A stretch of 64,000 nucleotides of DNA from positions 124,001 through 188,000 of the forward strand of contig VIIQ02000046.1 of the NCBI GenBank assembly GCA_007449985.2, written 5' to 3'. The stretch comes from Desmodesmus armatus (lineage: Eukaryota; Chlorophyta; Chlorophyceae; Sphaeropleales; Scenedesmaceae). The translations under genes and the position numbers were made by a program. Positions 1 to 11,871 of this stretch are shown here, piece after piece; the first letter of the stretch is position 1, and every line of letters begins with the position of its first letter. The notes under the pieces were generated by a model. The model saw nothing but the letters and a program-made list of their open reading frames with translations. It searched no databases and was not told the origin of the DNA.

Positions 1-707
1 TGCTTTCGCCGTTGCCAGGTGTCTGGAGTTTGCTGGTACAAACACCGCCCTGCACAGCAAATCAGCACACAGCGGTGGGCAAGGGCAGGGCCTAATTGAA
101 CCAAGCTGGAGAAGCACAACTTCACAACAGAAGGGTGGTCAAACGTGTAGCCTAGGTTGTGTTATCCATTAGCCATAACTGGGTCTCTGGGTCATATTTG
201 ACCCAGTGCCCCATCATGCCTGGTTCTCCCCATTCTTGGCATGGGTCAACATCGCACCCCATATGGGTCAACATCGCACCCCATGCATGACGGTTTGTTC
301 TAGGTCATACCCTACCGTCCCATCCGGGTGGTGCCTCTAGCCACCATGTCTAACCCTGCCTGTGGCCCTGTTTGGGATCAGGGCTCTGCGTGTAGCCGAG
401 GCTTGTGGAGTGACCGCCTGTAGTGTTGTTGTCACCAACCCACCTGGTGTTGCCGCAGTAGCCCTGGCCCCACTCTGCTGCCTGCACCCTCCTCCTGGCT
501 GTGCTGCAGACCTCTTGGCTGACAGGGCTGGCTTGATGACACCCAGTAGTGCGTGGTGTAGAGCTGCTGTTGCTTTCAGTGCTGGTGATGCTGCTTCACG
601 TTGGTGACTGGCGGCTGTTGATAGGCACACCAGTGGTAAGCTGTGGGTGCTGCTGCTGGTGGCGCTGAGTCCGGCTGCTTTTTGGGTTGCTGCACCAGTG
701 GTCTGGG
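1..707 (-). repeat. Conserved 3' flank of unit copy A (no gene called)
   Basis: No convincing exon here. The stretch lies downstream of the conserved stop codon of copy A on the minus strand. It resembles the segment downstream of copy C (about 12,600-13,370): both contain a 'cgccctgcacagca' segment, the phrase 'cttcacaacagaagggt' and a 'gacccagtgccc' stretch in the same order. That shows a segmental duplication extending beyond the coding exons. A short tandem duplication ('atgggtcaacatcgcacccc' twice) occurs at about 242-283. Some frames are open, but they are not preserved between the copies. Confidence 0.5.
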
Positions 708-2974
708 TCAGGGCTGCCCAACTGTGTCTGCCAGTGTGAGTGCCAGCCTGGCACCCTGGGTTGGGTCCCAAACAAGGGAGGCCTTGATGACGTCGTAGCC
801 CACACATCCAGACAATGTGTGAGACTTGCCAAACTTGATGATGGTTCTTCTGCGTGAATGGTAAGCTTTGACCTGCCACTGCCCCAGCTGTCGGCCGCTT
901 TGGCCCTGCTGCCCTGCACACAGCAGAAACGTGTTTTGTTTGAGTGGATGAGTAGATCGAAATCAGCTACCTTACCCAGCATGTTCCTCACACAGTGTAC
1001 TGTCCACGAATTCACCACATCACATGACGTGGTGTGTCACAACAGGAAGGCAAGGGCTGACGACACACATGCAACACTAACGGTACTTGAAGTGCAGTGT
1101 GTGTCATACACCAGCTTGTTGTGCAATTGGCTCACCTGGGCTGTCCATCAGGGTGAGAGTCAGCTTCAGGGGGTAGGTGGTGTCAGCTGGCAGCTGGGAG
1201 CAGATGAGCTCCCTGGGGATGAAATAGGCACCCTTCCCGCTCCCATCTGAGCATATGCTGCCAGCCTGCAAGACGCTCATGGCAACAAACGTTGCAGCTG
1301 TTGGGCTTGTGCTGTCATTTTACAGCTGCAGCCTATGCCAGCAGGCGGGGTGATAAGGCGTCAGGCACTAGCTGGTATACTTGCAACATGACACTTATGT
1401 TGGCCCATGTTGCTGCAGGACGTCGATTATGGTGTGACTTGCAGCAAACATGCCCGTGTCCAACCAGCTTATCAACACCAACTTTGCAAAACATCAGCTA
1501 CAACTCCGTACTCATGCCAAGGGCCACCCTATAGCTGCAATGCAGCTGGCGCAAGCTATGCAAGGGCCACCAACGAGCCAGCACAAACAAGCACCCCACG
1601 TCTTGCCCCTGCTCACCGGAGCCACCTCTGGCACGCTGCCGGGGAACACCTGCAGGCCTGGGCCCTCACCAGCACGGCTGATCATCTGGGCAAGGTTGTT
1701 TGCGCGTTGCTTGCCTGCCTCATGCGAGCCTGGCATGGTTTGCAGCACAAACTGGGGCCCTCCACTGCAGAGGAGCTGCACAGCACAACATGACACAGCT
1801 TGCCTTGTCACTAACAGCTAGTTGGAGGGGTGATTGTCCAGAGCAACTGCATGTTGCAACCACACAACCAACACCCTTCCCCTTGGGTATGCCATACACA
1901 AGGGGCATCAAGACACTCTGGGCATGATTGTATCGATCATCTGCCAAACATAAAAGCCCGTCACCAAGCAACCATCGGTGCTACTGCAGCAGCGCACCCG
2001 TTCATGCAGTACCACCGCGTGAGGGGCCCCACCACACTCAAGAGACCGCCGGATACTTCGGTAAGGGAGCCCTGTCAGGAGCAGTTGTCCTCCTTTTCCA
2101 TGGTGCAGGACAGGCTCAAAAGGCCCCAAGAACTGGATAATGTTGACTGCTGCAAGGTCTGAGGGCTGTGCTGCTGCCCATTGCTGCACCTGCTGCGCCT
2201 GCTGCATGGCAGGATGATGCAGCACATACCCCTTGATGTCCCACTCAGCTGGGTGGCTTACAATAGACACCTGAACTGAGCAGCTGCCTCGTGCAAACTG
2301 CAGGGCCTCAATGTCTGTGCACAGAGCACTGGCTATTGTCATGTTCTTAGTAGTTGGTAAGTTGTAGTACCCTTGGAGCAAATGGCAGTAGGGCTTGTGC
2401 AAGATGGGCCCCTGGTCTGCCAAGGTTGATGGGTGCAGCGCTGCTGGTTTGGCACCTCCTTCAGGCCCTGCAGCTGCTACTGCTGCACCCCAATGTCTTG
2501 CGGCAGTTGCTGCAGCCTCCTGCCTGTGCGCTGTTGCTGCCTGTGCACCAGCCTGCTGCCACTGCTGGCCTCTGGGCCAATCTTGGCTGTGCTGGCTGTC
2601 TCTGAGCCCTCCTGGCGGCCACTGGCTGTGTCTGAGTCTGTGGTGGCTGTCTGTCTGTCCCCTGAACTAGCCGCATCCTGCCTACTGTGGGCTTGCCGCA
2701 GCATACACGCCTGCAGGCGAAGGACAGCAGCACATGACCCATGGTTGGACCCTTGTTGTACGATGTTTCATCCAAGGGTCGGGAAGAGATAAGCAAGGAA
2801 CACGCACACGGTTTCTATACGGTGTGCGGAGATGGGGAGATGAGGAAGGTTCTTCACTCAGCTCCACTGCTGTGGCACCTGCTGGACCCATCTCCATGTC
2901 TGCACTCCACCTCCACTCCAGGCTCCAAACCCCTGTCCCGCGGTCCGCAGGCTCGCACATGCTGCCAACAGCAT
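708..2974 (-). pseudogene. Unit-family gene copy A, frameshifted
   Basis: First of six paralogues of an unrecognised five-exon gene. Exons on the minus strand: 2879-2974 (start codon), 1998-2710, 1617-1775, 1136-1265 and 708-913, with GT-AG junctions matching the other copies. Family landmarks are visible: LHKPY near the middle of exon 2, ALCTDIEALQFARGSC, FLGPFE, GGAPHAVVLHER at the exon end, ISRAGEGPGLQVFPGS in the third exon, ICSQLPADTTYPL and LMDSPG in the fourth, and DPTQGARLALTLAD before the stop. Exon 1998-2710 is 713 nt, while intact copies have multiples of three. Near 2,480 the frame breaks and runs into TAG, so the protein would lose everything from LHKPY onward unless the break is a sequencing error. 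Function unknown. The N-terminus lacks acidic residues and is organelle-targeting-like. Confidence 0.65.
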
Positions 2975-3302
2975 ATTGAGGTGCTCTAGTAAACAATGTC
3001 AGGCGCGCTGCTTATCAGTGCTGCGAGAATGTTGCTGGCGATCTGGATCAACCACTTTGAAGACAGCTGCAGTTGCAATGGCTTTGTCTATAAAACCACC
3101 AGCGCAACGGACATTTGCAGAGCGAAACGCAAGAAGATGCCGATCAATGAACGTCGCAATGGCAGGGGTTTACCCCTAGGGGGTCAAACCCACTCCAGTG
3201 ACACAGTTGTTCAACCAGCCACTGGCTTGTCTGACAAGGTCTGACAGACCATGCTCACTGGTGTTGACGGTTGATTCGCCGAGAAAACCTACATTCCTTC
3301 AG
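2975..3302. promoter_or_regulatory. 5' flank of unit copy A
   Basis: Upstream of the conserved start codon of copy A there is no gene. About 177-203 nt before the ATG (plus-strand 3151-3177) lies a stretch that reads on the minus strand GGGGTAAACC followed by CCATTGCGACGT. It resembles a better conserved block at a similar distance upstream of copies B and E. It may be a shared promoter or 5' UTR element. Confidence 0.3.
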
Positions 3303-4440
3303 TCAATCGTTTCTTTGTGTACACACAACATCCTCAGCCCCACAATACATCGTGCATGCGCGACGGCCAACCTGGCACAGTCCTTGCAGGGTCTCCCCAC
3401 CAGGCTTGTTCCATGCCTGGTGGCTGGTGTGATTATCTTTGGTGGCTGATTGCAACTTTTGTTCCTGCAAATTGTTCGCTGTCAGAAAAAACCAATTCAT
3501 GCCAGCACCAGCAGCACGTGCTGTGCTCAAGCAGCCGCTTCAGGCCCCTAGGGTGGTCTGCCGCTGGTGAACAACGCGGTACAAGCTGCAGATGTCTGCA
3601 TAACCTTGTTGCGTGCAGTGTGCTTGACGCGCTCTCGCCAATACTTTACTGCCTGATCCTTCAGCTGCAAATTATGCAACATAGTCGTGCAGATTGGTGC
3701 ATCCATCACCCCTGACCAGGGATGCCTGACACGCCAGCAACCAGCTGAGCTTGCACAAGTTGCGCATGACCTACCTGAGATTACTAAAAAGTCCGCCAAC
3801 ACCCCGAATTTCCAATACTTAAACAACTGGGACTCCCCTGAGTGGATTTTGTAGGTCAACCTTCAAATCAGCTGCACTTTTCAGGTCGAGCACCTGACAG
3901 TCGCAAATGGCACACAGTGAACACTGCTCCTGCGGCAATGCAAACAAATCACCATGCATTCCGCTGGTGTCAGTGCACATAAGCACACATCCAGATAGCC
4001 AACAACCATGGCCGTGCCAAACATGCAGCAACAACCAGGGACATCAACATGCCAGCCGTTTCGTCCAGCCTACCCACCCTCACCACTGCCTGCACATATC
4101 GGCTATGTCACAGCCTTACATCTGCTCCAACAGCTGCTGTTGCTGCTGTAACACACTGCCGCTCAGCCGTGCTGCCAGCTTGTGGAATTGACCTCTCCCT
4201 CAGGTGCTCCAGAGGCCGCAGACCCCCCTGCATGCTGAATAGCATCCTTCTCAAGGCGCAGCCTGTATTTGCTATCCGTCTCTTTGCTGCTGCGAAATGC
4301 AAACTCTCTTCCTGCTGCTTGATGCCTTTTTGTTAAAAACATCAGGCTCCCAGTGCGTCATGCAGGCAGGTCTGCCAGCCCTGCAGTCAATGCTCAGCAC
4401 AGCTTCTCCTTCCGGAGCAGCGTCAGCAGTAGGCTGTGTG
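3303..4440 (-). repeat. Repeated block, copy 1, with possible exon remnants
   Basis: This stretch follows the F-box gene and precedes unit copy A on the minus strand. It is paralogous to 11,331-11,871 and to 55,524-57,000, where it again sits between F-box sequence and a unit gene. Recognisable shared segments on the minus strand are VAGVSGIPGQG and, further on, DICSLYR-VVHQRQ. In this copy the first frame is interrupted by stops, so it looks degenerate. Another shared stretch near 3,950-4,120 covers 'tgcaggcagtggtgaggg' and 'gcactgacaccagc'. I do not recognise a domain. It could be a decayed small gene or terminal exons of the F-box transcript. Confidence 0.45.
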
Positions 4441-6670
4441 TCACTCCTGTCCCTCAGCTGCTGCAATGGTGCGGTAGATGCTCCTTTGACACTGCTCGCT
4501 GCGCATGCAGTCCTGCAGCAGCTGGCCCCACACAGGGGTATCTTCATTGTCCCAGCGGCCCTGCATCATATGTAGGTGAAAATCGCACTGGTGAGTTAGC
4601 CTGTTGTGTGCCGGCTAGCACAGTGCTGGCAATGGGCGCGGGGCATATCATACAGGGGGCAGGCACCGGCATGCATGCAGCAGCAGGCAGGTGCGCAATG
4701 TTGGCTGATGCATGCAGCCCTAACGTCAGTACATGACATAGTACAACACAAACACTCTTAGTAAGCGCCATGCTTTGGACACTCTGCCAAAACCTTGCCG
4801 GACTTTCTCAGGTGTTGAAGCTCTGGTGCATCAGCAACATGTAGCATTCTGTAGCACACTATTTGCTGCCTCAGGCAGGTTGAACCACTTCCCACCTCTA
4901 GTGACATGACCCTGGCGTGCGCGTCCAGGGTCCAAAGTTGAGCCGAATGCTCACCTGCCATGGCCACCCTGCCGCCCTGCGGTACGTCCTCTCTCTGACA
5001 TAATCATTGTCATCATGCCATATGCATGCCCTCTCAAATTCGTCACTGAAGCAGCGTGAAACAACCTCCAGCTCTGTTAGCCTCCTGAGCGCTGTCAGCG
5101 CCAGCATGGCTCGGTCATTGAAGTTGCACTGCTCTACAGACAGGCTCTCAAGGTGGGTCAGCTGTGCAATGCTGTACGCCACTGAGTTGCTGGTGCTCTC
5201 GATGTGCAGCTTTGTGAGGGTCTGCGGCAGGTCTGTCAGCAAAGGGTTGCTGCTGCCACAGGTTGCGAGCTCCTCCAAGTTGGGGCAGCAGCCTACCATG
5301 CTTGCATAGGCGTCTACAGGCATGGGTATGCAGCGCTTTGAGCCTGCAAGCCGCAAAACCCTCAGCTGCAGCAGCTGCAGCCCTGGCCTGAACATGTGCA
5401 GGAGGGCAGCAGCGGGTATGTAGCAGTCTGTGAGGTCAAGATATTCCAAGGCGGAGGGAGTCAGGGCAGAGTAAGCCTCCAATGCAGGAGGCGGCAGCAC
5501 TGCTGCTGCCGCAGCGGCTGCTTCTGCCGGGCCTGCCGGTGCTGCCGCGTCGCCCCCCGCTCCCGCTGCTTCTGGGGGATGGTCCATTCCCTCGTCAGCA
5601 GCATCTTCTCCGTAGCAATCTGGGTTGTCTGTGTCGCTGCCGCCACCTCCAGCTGTCACCGGACCAGTGCCATCAAGCTCAGCTGGCACCCAGAATGATC
5701 TCTTCAGTGACAGCCTGCGCAGCCGTGTCAGCTGGGACAGCACCGCCAACATCTCAGTAGCACCCATCACAGCTTCTCCCCCTTCTTGGCGACCCCGCAG
5801 CCGAGTGCCCTCAATGAACAGGCTGGTAAGACCTGTCAGCCGCTGTAGGAGGACAGGCTGCAGCTCCATTGCTGTGCTGACTTGCAGATCCTGTAGGGCG
5901 GTAAGCCTGCTGAGCTTGCTGGCATTGTTGCTGGTGACGTACAATGCGTTTTCCACATCGGGACAGGAATAACAATAGCCATCTTGCCACTCGAGGGCAA
6001 GCTTGGTGAGAGCGGTGAGGTGTCCTAGGGGCTGCAAAGCTGCCGCTGCAGAGGCGGCTCCAACACCCAGGTCCAGGGACAAGACCCGCAGCTTGGTGCA
6101 GTCCTGCAGCCCGGCCAAGGTTTCGTCGGTGACGGTACCAGCCATACGCAGGTATGTCAGCTGCTCTGTCTGGGGCAGCAAGCCGCCTGGGATGTCGGGC
6201 AACCACCTGAGTACCTTGCTTTCAATGTCCAGGTGGATCAGGGAATGCAGAGCTGGTGGAGCTGCTGTCATGAGCTCGGGCTGCTGCATGTTAACCTCAC
6301 AATCCACCAGCCTGAGCACCTTGAGATCTGTGCAGCCCACAAACACGTCAGGGAAGTGCACACAGAATGACCGCAGGTGCAGCTGCTGCAACTTGGGGCA
6401 TGGCAGCTGCAGCGAGTCAGCTGCTTCAATGCCTGGACCTGTGAGGTCAAGATGGGATGCGAGCTGACCATGCTGCACCAACCAATCTTGCAGATCTGAC
6501 ACAGCGTTGCGGCTTAGGTGACCATGCTCCAGGCAGATGTGTGTGTTGGCTACTGGTGCTGTCGCAAGGCTGCTCCAGCGCTGGTTGACAAATGCACAGT
6601 TCTGCAGTCTTTCGATGACATTCACCCTGCTGAGTATGTTGGTTAAGACCTCATCAGGGAGGGTCTCCAT
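4441..6670 (-). CDS. F-box/LRR protein, intact two-exon copy
   Basis: Exons 4955-6670 and 4441-4587 (minus strand), phase 0 junction after WPWQ, give about 620 residues. The start is the ATG of METLPDEVL; a longer frame upstream begins only with TTG. Residues 1-45 form an F-box (LPDEVLTNILSRV, then CAFVNQRWSSLA), which in this family binds SKP1 in SCF ubiquitin ligases. The rest shows irregular leucine-rich repeats such as LQQLHLRSF, LKVLRLVDCEV and LEYLDLTDC, interrupted near the middle by an acidic and Ala/Pro-rich linker of about 70 residues. The substrate is unknown. The last exon (ending TIAAAEGQE) is conserved in two other places in the window. A paralogue at 53,237-55,523, about four-fifths identical over the N-terminal half by eye, is broken. 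This copy shows no disruption. Confidence 0.8.
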
Positions 6671-7300
6671 CCTGGCTGTGTGCTTGCTGCATATCAAGAA
6701 GCAGGAGCACGAGCAGCAGCAGTAGGAGCAGGCGTTACAGCAAGGCCACGGAATTGTGTTTTGAGCACAAACAGCAAATGTTTCATACTATTTCCAGCAA
6801 GCAATTTGAGCTTGGGAGACTCACCTGCACCCGCCCTACGGAAACTGCCGCCAAACTTTGCCGCGCGGGAAACGGATGGTATTGCTCACAAGGCCCAACA
6901 ATGCTTGTCAAGCGAACTTTCAACCATGAAAATGTATTTTTGATGGGTTGGAAATTTGGCAGAAAGATTTGGGCCATTGCAGGCATCGCTCGACGGTTTC
7001 AACGGTTCAAGAACCTGTCCAGGGGGGGGGGGGTGAACCTCTCCACCGCAGTAAAACATATCCACCAAGTGACTTCCGGACCTGAATTCTCTACACAAGC
7101 ACCCCAATACTTTTTTTAGTGCCATCGTCCAATTTCTGCAAGTTTCACAAGCGCTTGCACAAGCCTCTTGCAGAACCCTTGGCTGTGGTTGCTGACAACT
7201 CAATGCTGCCTTTGTTTGCATTTTTTTTGGGTTCCAGGGGGGGCGCAACCCCCATCGGCATTCACCCAGCCTGTATGTACGGCGTACCCCTGTAGTGCAT
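6671..7300. other. Gene-free 5' flank of the F-box gene
   Basis: No gene seen. It contains a run of twelve G at 7022-7033. Part of the sequence just upstream of the F-box start (the 'gcaggag' and 'agcagcagcagtag' region) is shared with the 5' side of the right-hand F-box copy at about 53,000-53,230. The promoter was therefore probably duplicated too. Confidence 0.4.
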
Positions 7301-8523
7301 GTCCACGCAAACTGAGGCTGCGAAGGTTACAACTTTGTCGTGTGATGTGTTTTTACAAACACGTCACATGTGCAGCGCTGCTCATCCATGGGCCTCCTGC
7401 TAACCCAGTAGTCAGACTTCAAAAGCACGCAGATATGTGTACCCGTGCAGTACCATAAGCAGCTGAGCCTGCACTGTGAGTTCTGAGCATTTGGTTGGTG
7501 CAGGTCAGGTCCACCTGACGTCAGAACTGCAACAAGCCGCACCAACGATTATCCAACCTACACAGCGTAACACCGTGAGGCACCTGCGGCAATGAAAACC
7601 ATACACAATGCACTGGCCTCAATGCATAGTGTAAGCACGCAGCCTGCCACCCACCTAGCCAAGGACCATTGCCCTGGCATGCCATTTGTGAAACATGCAT
7701 TAAACAGCAAATATGGACTTGAGGGCATCCACTGCCATGCCGACCCCCACCGCTGCCTGCACGTAGCCACAAAGCTGATCCAGGTGCTGCTGGTCTGGCT
7801 CCGCAGCTTGCAGCTATCCTGCCGCTAGGGCTGCAGGACCAGCAGGCTGCAGTTGGTAACTGCAAGGCTGCAGCAACAGCATAGGTCGGCGAACACCCTC
7901 CAGTTGCTGCTGGCACGTCTGGTGCTGTGTTGCTGGTACATCCTGTTGCCTGCAGGCGCCACCACCACCCTGCACAGCAACACAGCGCAAAATGTGACAC
8001 AGCAAATGTGGTATGGAGGCTGGAGTAGTGAGTGCCCCAGCTTAGGGGAGCGGCAAGGGGCCAGCATTGAGTGCTGGCTTGTTGCTGCTGCATGAAGTAG
8101 CTGGCTGTTGTGCTGCTGCCATCCACCCACCTGGTGTTGCAGTACCAATACACCCACCCCTCTGTTGCTCCCTGCCCTCTGTGTTGCAGTGTACTACAGC
8201 AGCGCTATTTGCTAGCAGGGTGGGCTGGTGCTGTGGGGGAGGTGCTGGCGTGACTTGACGCACCACGCTGAGCAGGTGTGTGACTGCTGCTGGTGATGAT
8301 GCAGCAGCAGCAATGCTGCTGACAGCTGGTGGCTGTACAGGCATGAAAGAATGTTTGTACAGGCACACCAGCAGTGGCTGCACGAACACAGAATGCTGCC
8401 CCTGAGTGAACCATACGCCAGGGGTAGATTGGGGAAGCTTACCTGAAAGAGCGACAGCCTGCAATACCCATGGGGTGCGCCGTGGCTGCTGCTGATGGTA
8501 CTGAGTGAGAGTCGTCTGCTGCG
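7301..8523 (-). repeat. Conserved 3' flank of unit copy B
   Basis: Paralogous to 59,536-60,540 behind copy E. On the minus strand the two share a segment readable as RQVTPAPPPQHQPTL in one frame (about 8,190-8,260), the 'caccagacgtgccagcagca' stretch, and a segment readable as EPDQQHLDQLCGY (about 7,760-7,800). In copy E the corresponding segment reads EPDQQQLEQLCGY. The segments are not in one shared frame and copy B has small indels relative to E. I therefore treat this as duplicated 3' sequence, perhaps with additional or former exons, rather than as a separate gene. Confidence 0.45.
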
Positions 8524-10784
8524 TCAGGGCTGTTCAGCTGTGTCAGCCAGCGTCAGTGTCAGCCTGGCACCCTGGGTTGGGTCATAAAGAAGGGTTGCTT
8601 TGGCGACACTGTGGCCCACATACTTAGCCAAGATGCGGGACCCGCGAATCAAGATCTGTCTGCCATCTCGTAAGCTGTAAGCTTTGACCTGCCACTGTCC
8701 CAGCTGCAGGCTGCTTTGGCCCTGCTGCCCTGCACACACAGCAGGGATGTGCATGTGGTTGTGACCAGGCTGACATCAGTGAAACTCCCCCCCAGCATGT
8801 CATATATAGTTGCGAGCACTGAGCGCTGTGGAGAATAGCGTCTATGTCAAGTGTGCCACCACATGACATGACATGACATGGTGGCATGGCAGCATTGCGA
8901 GGCAACAACTCACCACACATAACATACGAATAGCTGCCTTCTGGGTGTGGCAAGAAGCTGGTCTGCACTGCCTGTCACACACCAGCTTGCTGTCGGTGCA
9001 CTCACCTGGGCTGTCCATCAGGGTGAGAGTCAGCTCCAGGGGGTAGGTGGTGTCAGCTGGCAGCTGGGAGCAGATGAGCACCCTGGGGATGGTATATGCA
9101 CCTTTGCCGCTCCCATCTGAGGATATGTTGCCAGCCTGCAGAGCGCATACGCCACCAGGATGTCCCAGCTGATGACAATAAACTTGGATACATAAGTTGT
9201 TTAAAATGTGCTGCAGGGCGATTTCCAACAGCAATTCATTCATTCAGTGATCGCTGAGTGAGCTAGCAGACGGCAGCTGCAGTCTGTATCGGCTGCCAGG
9301 CATCAGGGCCTGAGTGCAGTGGGTCACATGTCTCAGGACGGAGTATGATTCGAGGCATTATGCAGCTGTCCAAGACAGCCTCACACCACTAACTTTGGTG
9401 AAGTACCAAGTTCTGAATTCAGCTACAGTGCAACACAACACAAAACAATACAAGCCCACCCCTTGCCGCACTCACCTGAGTAACCTCTGGCACGCTGCCG
9501 GGGAACACCTGCAGGCCTGGGCCCTCACCAGCACAGTTGATCGTATGGGCAAGGCTGTTTCCGTGTTGCATGGCTGCCCCATGGGAGGCCGGCATGGTGT
9601 GCAGCACAAAGTGGGGCCAGTCACCGCTGATGAGCTGCAAACAGCAACATGACATGGTGTCTGGCAGTGCAGCATTGATCACACAGCAGGCACATACTGT
9701 GACGAATGCTTGCCACAACAGACCCCAAACACTGGGTCAGCACATGGTGGCGACTGCAGCAGCTCACCCGCTCCTGTAGAACCACAGCGTGAGGGGCAGA
9801 ACCACACCCTAGTGCCTGCTTGACGTGCTTTAAAGGAAGCCCATTCACGTACCAAGCTCCTTTGGGTGGGTGGGTCAGGGTAGCCTGAAATGGCCCAACT
9901 GCCTGAGTGATGCTGCCTGCTGCAGAGGCTGACGCATGCACTGCCCACTGCTGCACCTGCTGCACTTGCTGCATGACAGGATGCTGCCGCACATACCCCT
10001 CAAGGTCCCAGTCAGCTGGGTGGCTCACAAAGGACACCTGAACAGAGCAGCTGCCTCGTGCGAATCGCAGGGCCTCAATGTCTGTGCACAGCGCGCTGCA
10101 TATCGTGCTGTGCTTAACCTTATGTAAGGCATAATAACCCCAGACAAGATGGGAGTAGGGCTTGTGCAAGGTTGGCCCCTGGTCTGCCAAGGTTGATGTG
10201 TGTAGCGCTGCTGGTGTGGCAGCTCCTTCAGGCTCTGCAGCTGCTGCTGCTACACCTGAGACAGAACCACTTGCTTGTGGCAGTTGCTGAAGCACCCTGC
10301 CTGTGTGCTGTTGCTGCCTTTGCACCAGCCTGCTGCCACTGCTGGCCCCAGGGCCAATGCTGGCTGTCTCTGAGCCCTCCTGGCAGCCACTGGCTGTGTC
10401 TGAGTCTGCGGGGGCTGTCTGGCTGCCCCTTGAACTAGCAGCATCCTGGATGACATGGGCATGCCTCCGCACACACGCCTGCATACGAGGGACAGCAGCA
10501 CACGACCAGCGGTTGGACCGCAAGGTCCAACAGAGGTCATGCGTCTTGCAAGATTGGCCTGCACACAGAGAGCTTGGCCCCTGGTTATGCAACGTTCCAT
10601 TCTAGGGTGTGTAAGGAACATTCAAGGAACATGCAGAAGGTGTCTCGTGGTTGTGCGGAGAAGGAGAGATGAGGAGGGTTGTCAGCTGGATCTATTGCTG
10701 TGTCACCTGCTGGACCAATCTCCACGTGTGCACTCCACACCCCTGGCCCGCGGTTCTCAGACTCGCACATGCTGCCAACATCAT
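8524..10784 (-). CDS. Unit-family protein copy B, intact, unknown function
   Basis: Minus-strand exons 10707-10784, 9768-10478, 9476-9634, 9006-9210 and 8524-8729 join in frame to about 452 residues. The junction phases (0, 0, 0, 1) are those of the other copies. The first exon starts at ATG (MMLAACASLR), basic and without acidic residues, suggesting plastid or mitochondrial import. Exon 2 begins with Q-, S- and T-rich low complexity, then the conserved LHKPYSHL, SALCTDIEALRFARGSC, VSFVSHPADWDLEGYV and APHAVVLQER. Exon 3 has CAGEGPGLQVFPGSVPE. Exon 4 has IPRVLICSQLPADTTYPL and LMDSPG. Exon 5 has LGQWQVKAY, KYVGHSVAKA and DPTQGARLTLTLAD, then a stop conserved in five copies. Exon 4 could instead start 75 nt later (9135) in frame. 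No known family recognised. The last two exons recall a B3-like fold only weakly. Confidence 0.7.
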
Positions 10785-11330
10785 CTTGTAGTACTCCAGT
10801 AAAAAGTAGTATGCGCCCTGCTTGGCTATGCTGCGGTTGTTACCAATCTGGCGATCTGGATCAATCAGAAGGCAGCTGCAGTCGCGATCTATATCAGACC
10901 TTCAGGCGACAATAAAGAAAAATTAAGGTGTCATTGTATGTCGCAGTGGCTTGAGATTCACCCCCAGGGGTTCAAATACCAATCCCTCCAGGGTTGTGAG
11001 ACAGTGCCCGGAACCGGGGAGGTAGCAACAACAACCCCTCCAGGGTTGTAATTAACAGTTAACAAACGTACGTTGTTGAATGTTGGCTTGGCCAGTGCTG
11101 TTGATGATTCGCAGAGACAACCATAATATCCTGCAATCACTACGTTTAGGTGTTTACAGACAACATCCTCAGCTCAAAGCTTGTTCTGCATGCAACAGGG
11201 TATGTCCTAGCCGGGAGACCTCGAGGGGAGCTCTTGGCTAACTCCCCAAGAGGAGCTCGGCCGCACCTGGCACTGGTGTGTCAGCATCTCATTCTCCATG
11301 CATAATGTCTGTACCATGCCAGCAACACCA
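10785..11330. promoter_or_regulatory. 5' flank of unit copy B with conserved block and small hairpin insertion
   Basis: No gene seen. At 10,935-10,964 the minus strand reads GGGGTGAATCTCAAGCCACT followed by GCGACATACA. This is almost the same as the stretch 141-170 nt upstream of the copy E start. At about 11,195-11,265 an insert absent from the paralogous block near 3,350 carries an imperfect inverted repeat (GAGCTCTTGG facing CCAAGAGGAGCTC). A 14-base phrase (ccctccagggttgt) occurs twice, near 10,984 and 11,036. Confidence 0.4.
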
Positions 11331-11871
11331 GCAGCATGTGCTCAAGCAGCCGCCTCAGGGGTGCTTGCTGCTGGTGTACAAGGCGGTACAAGCTGCAGAT
11401 GTCTACATAAGCTTGTGCCGTGCTTGAAGCGCTCTAACCAAGACTTTGACTGCCTGACCCCTCGACTGCCGAGTTTACTACATAGTTGTGCAGGTTGCAG
11501 TTCAGTTGGTGCATCCACCACGCTGAGCTTGCACACCTGCGCATAACCTGCCTGACAATGCTCAGGAGTCAGCCAACACCCCAAAATCCCAAATCCCAGG
11601 CAACGGGAATATCTCTGCGCAGCCATGTCGTAGGCATTATGCAGCCAGCTGCAGCCTTCAGGTCATTACATGGACAGTTGCAAACCAAACACACTCGTCA
11701 CACTGCTCCTGCTGCCTTGCACAGCAGCAACCATGCATTCTGCTGGTGTCAGGGCAAATAAGCACACCCAGCTAGCCAACAATCGATGAGTGCTCGGAGC
11801 AGCCTCAACTCCTGAAGCAGCGGCAACCTGCCGCTGCTTCACAACGCTGGTGCCACCAGCCTGGCTGTGCG
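11331..11871 (-). repeat. Repeated block, copy 2
   Basis: Paralogous to 3,303-4,440 and 55,524-57,000. On the minus strand it retains the segment YVDICSLYRLVHQQQAPL followed by LLEHMLLV, which also reads in the 56-kb copy. Here it lies between the orphan F-box last exon and unit copy B, the same order as in the other two modules. No recognised domain. Confidence 0.45.
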
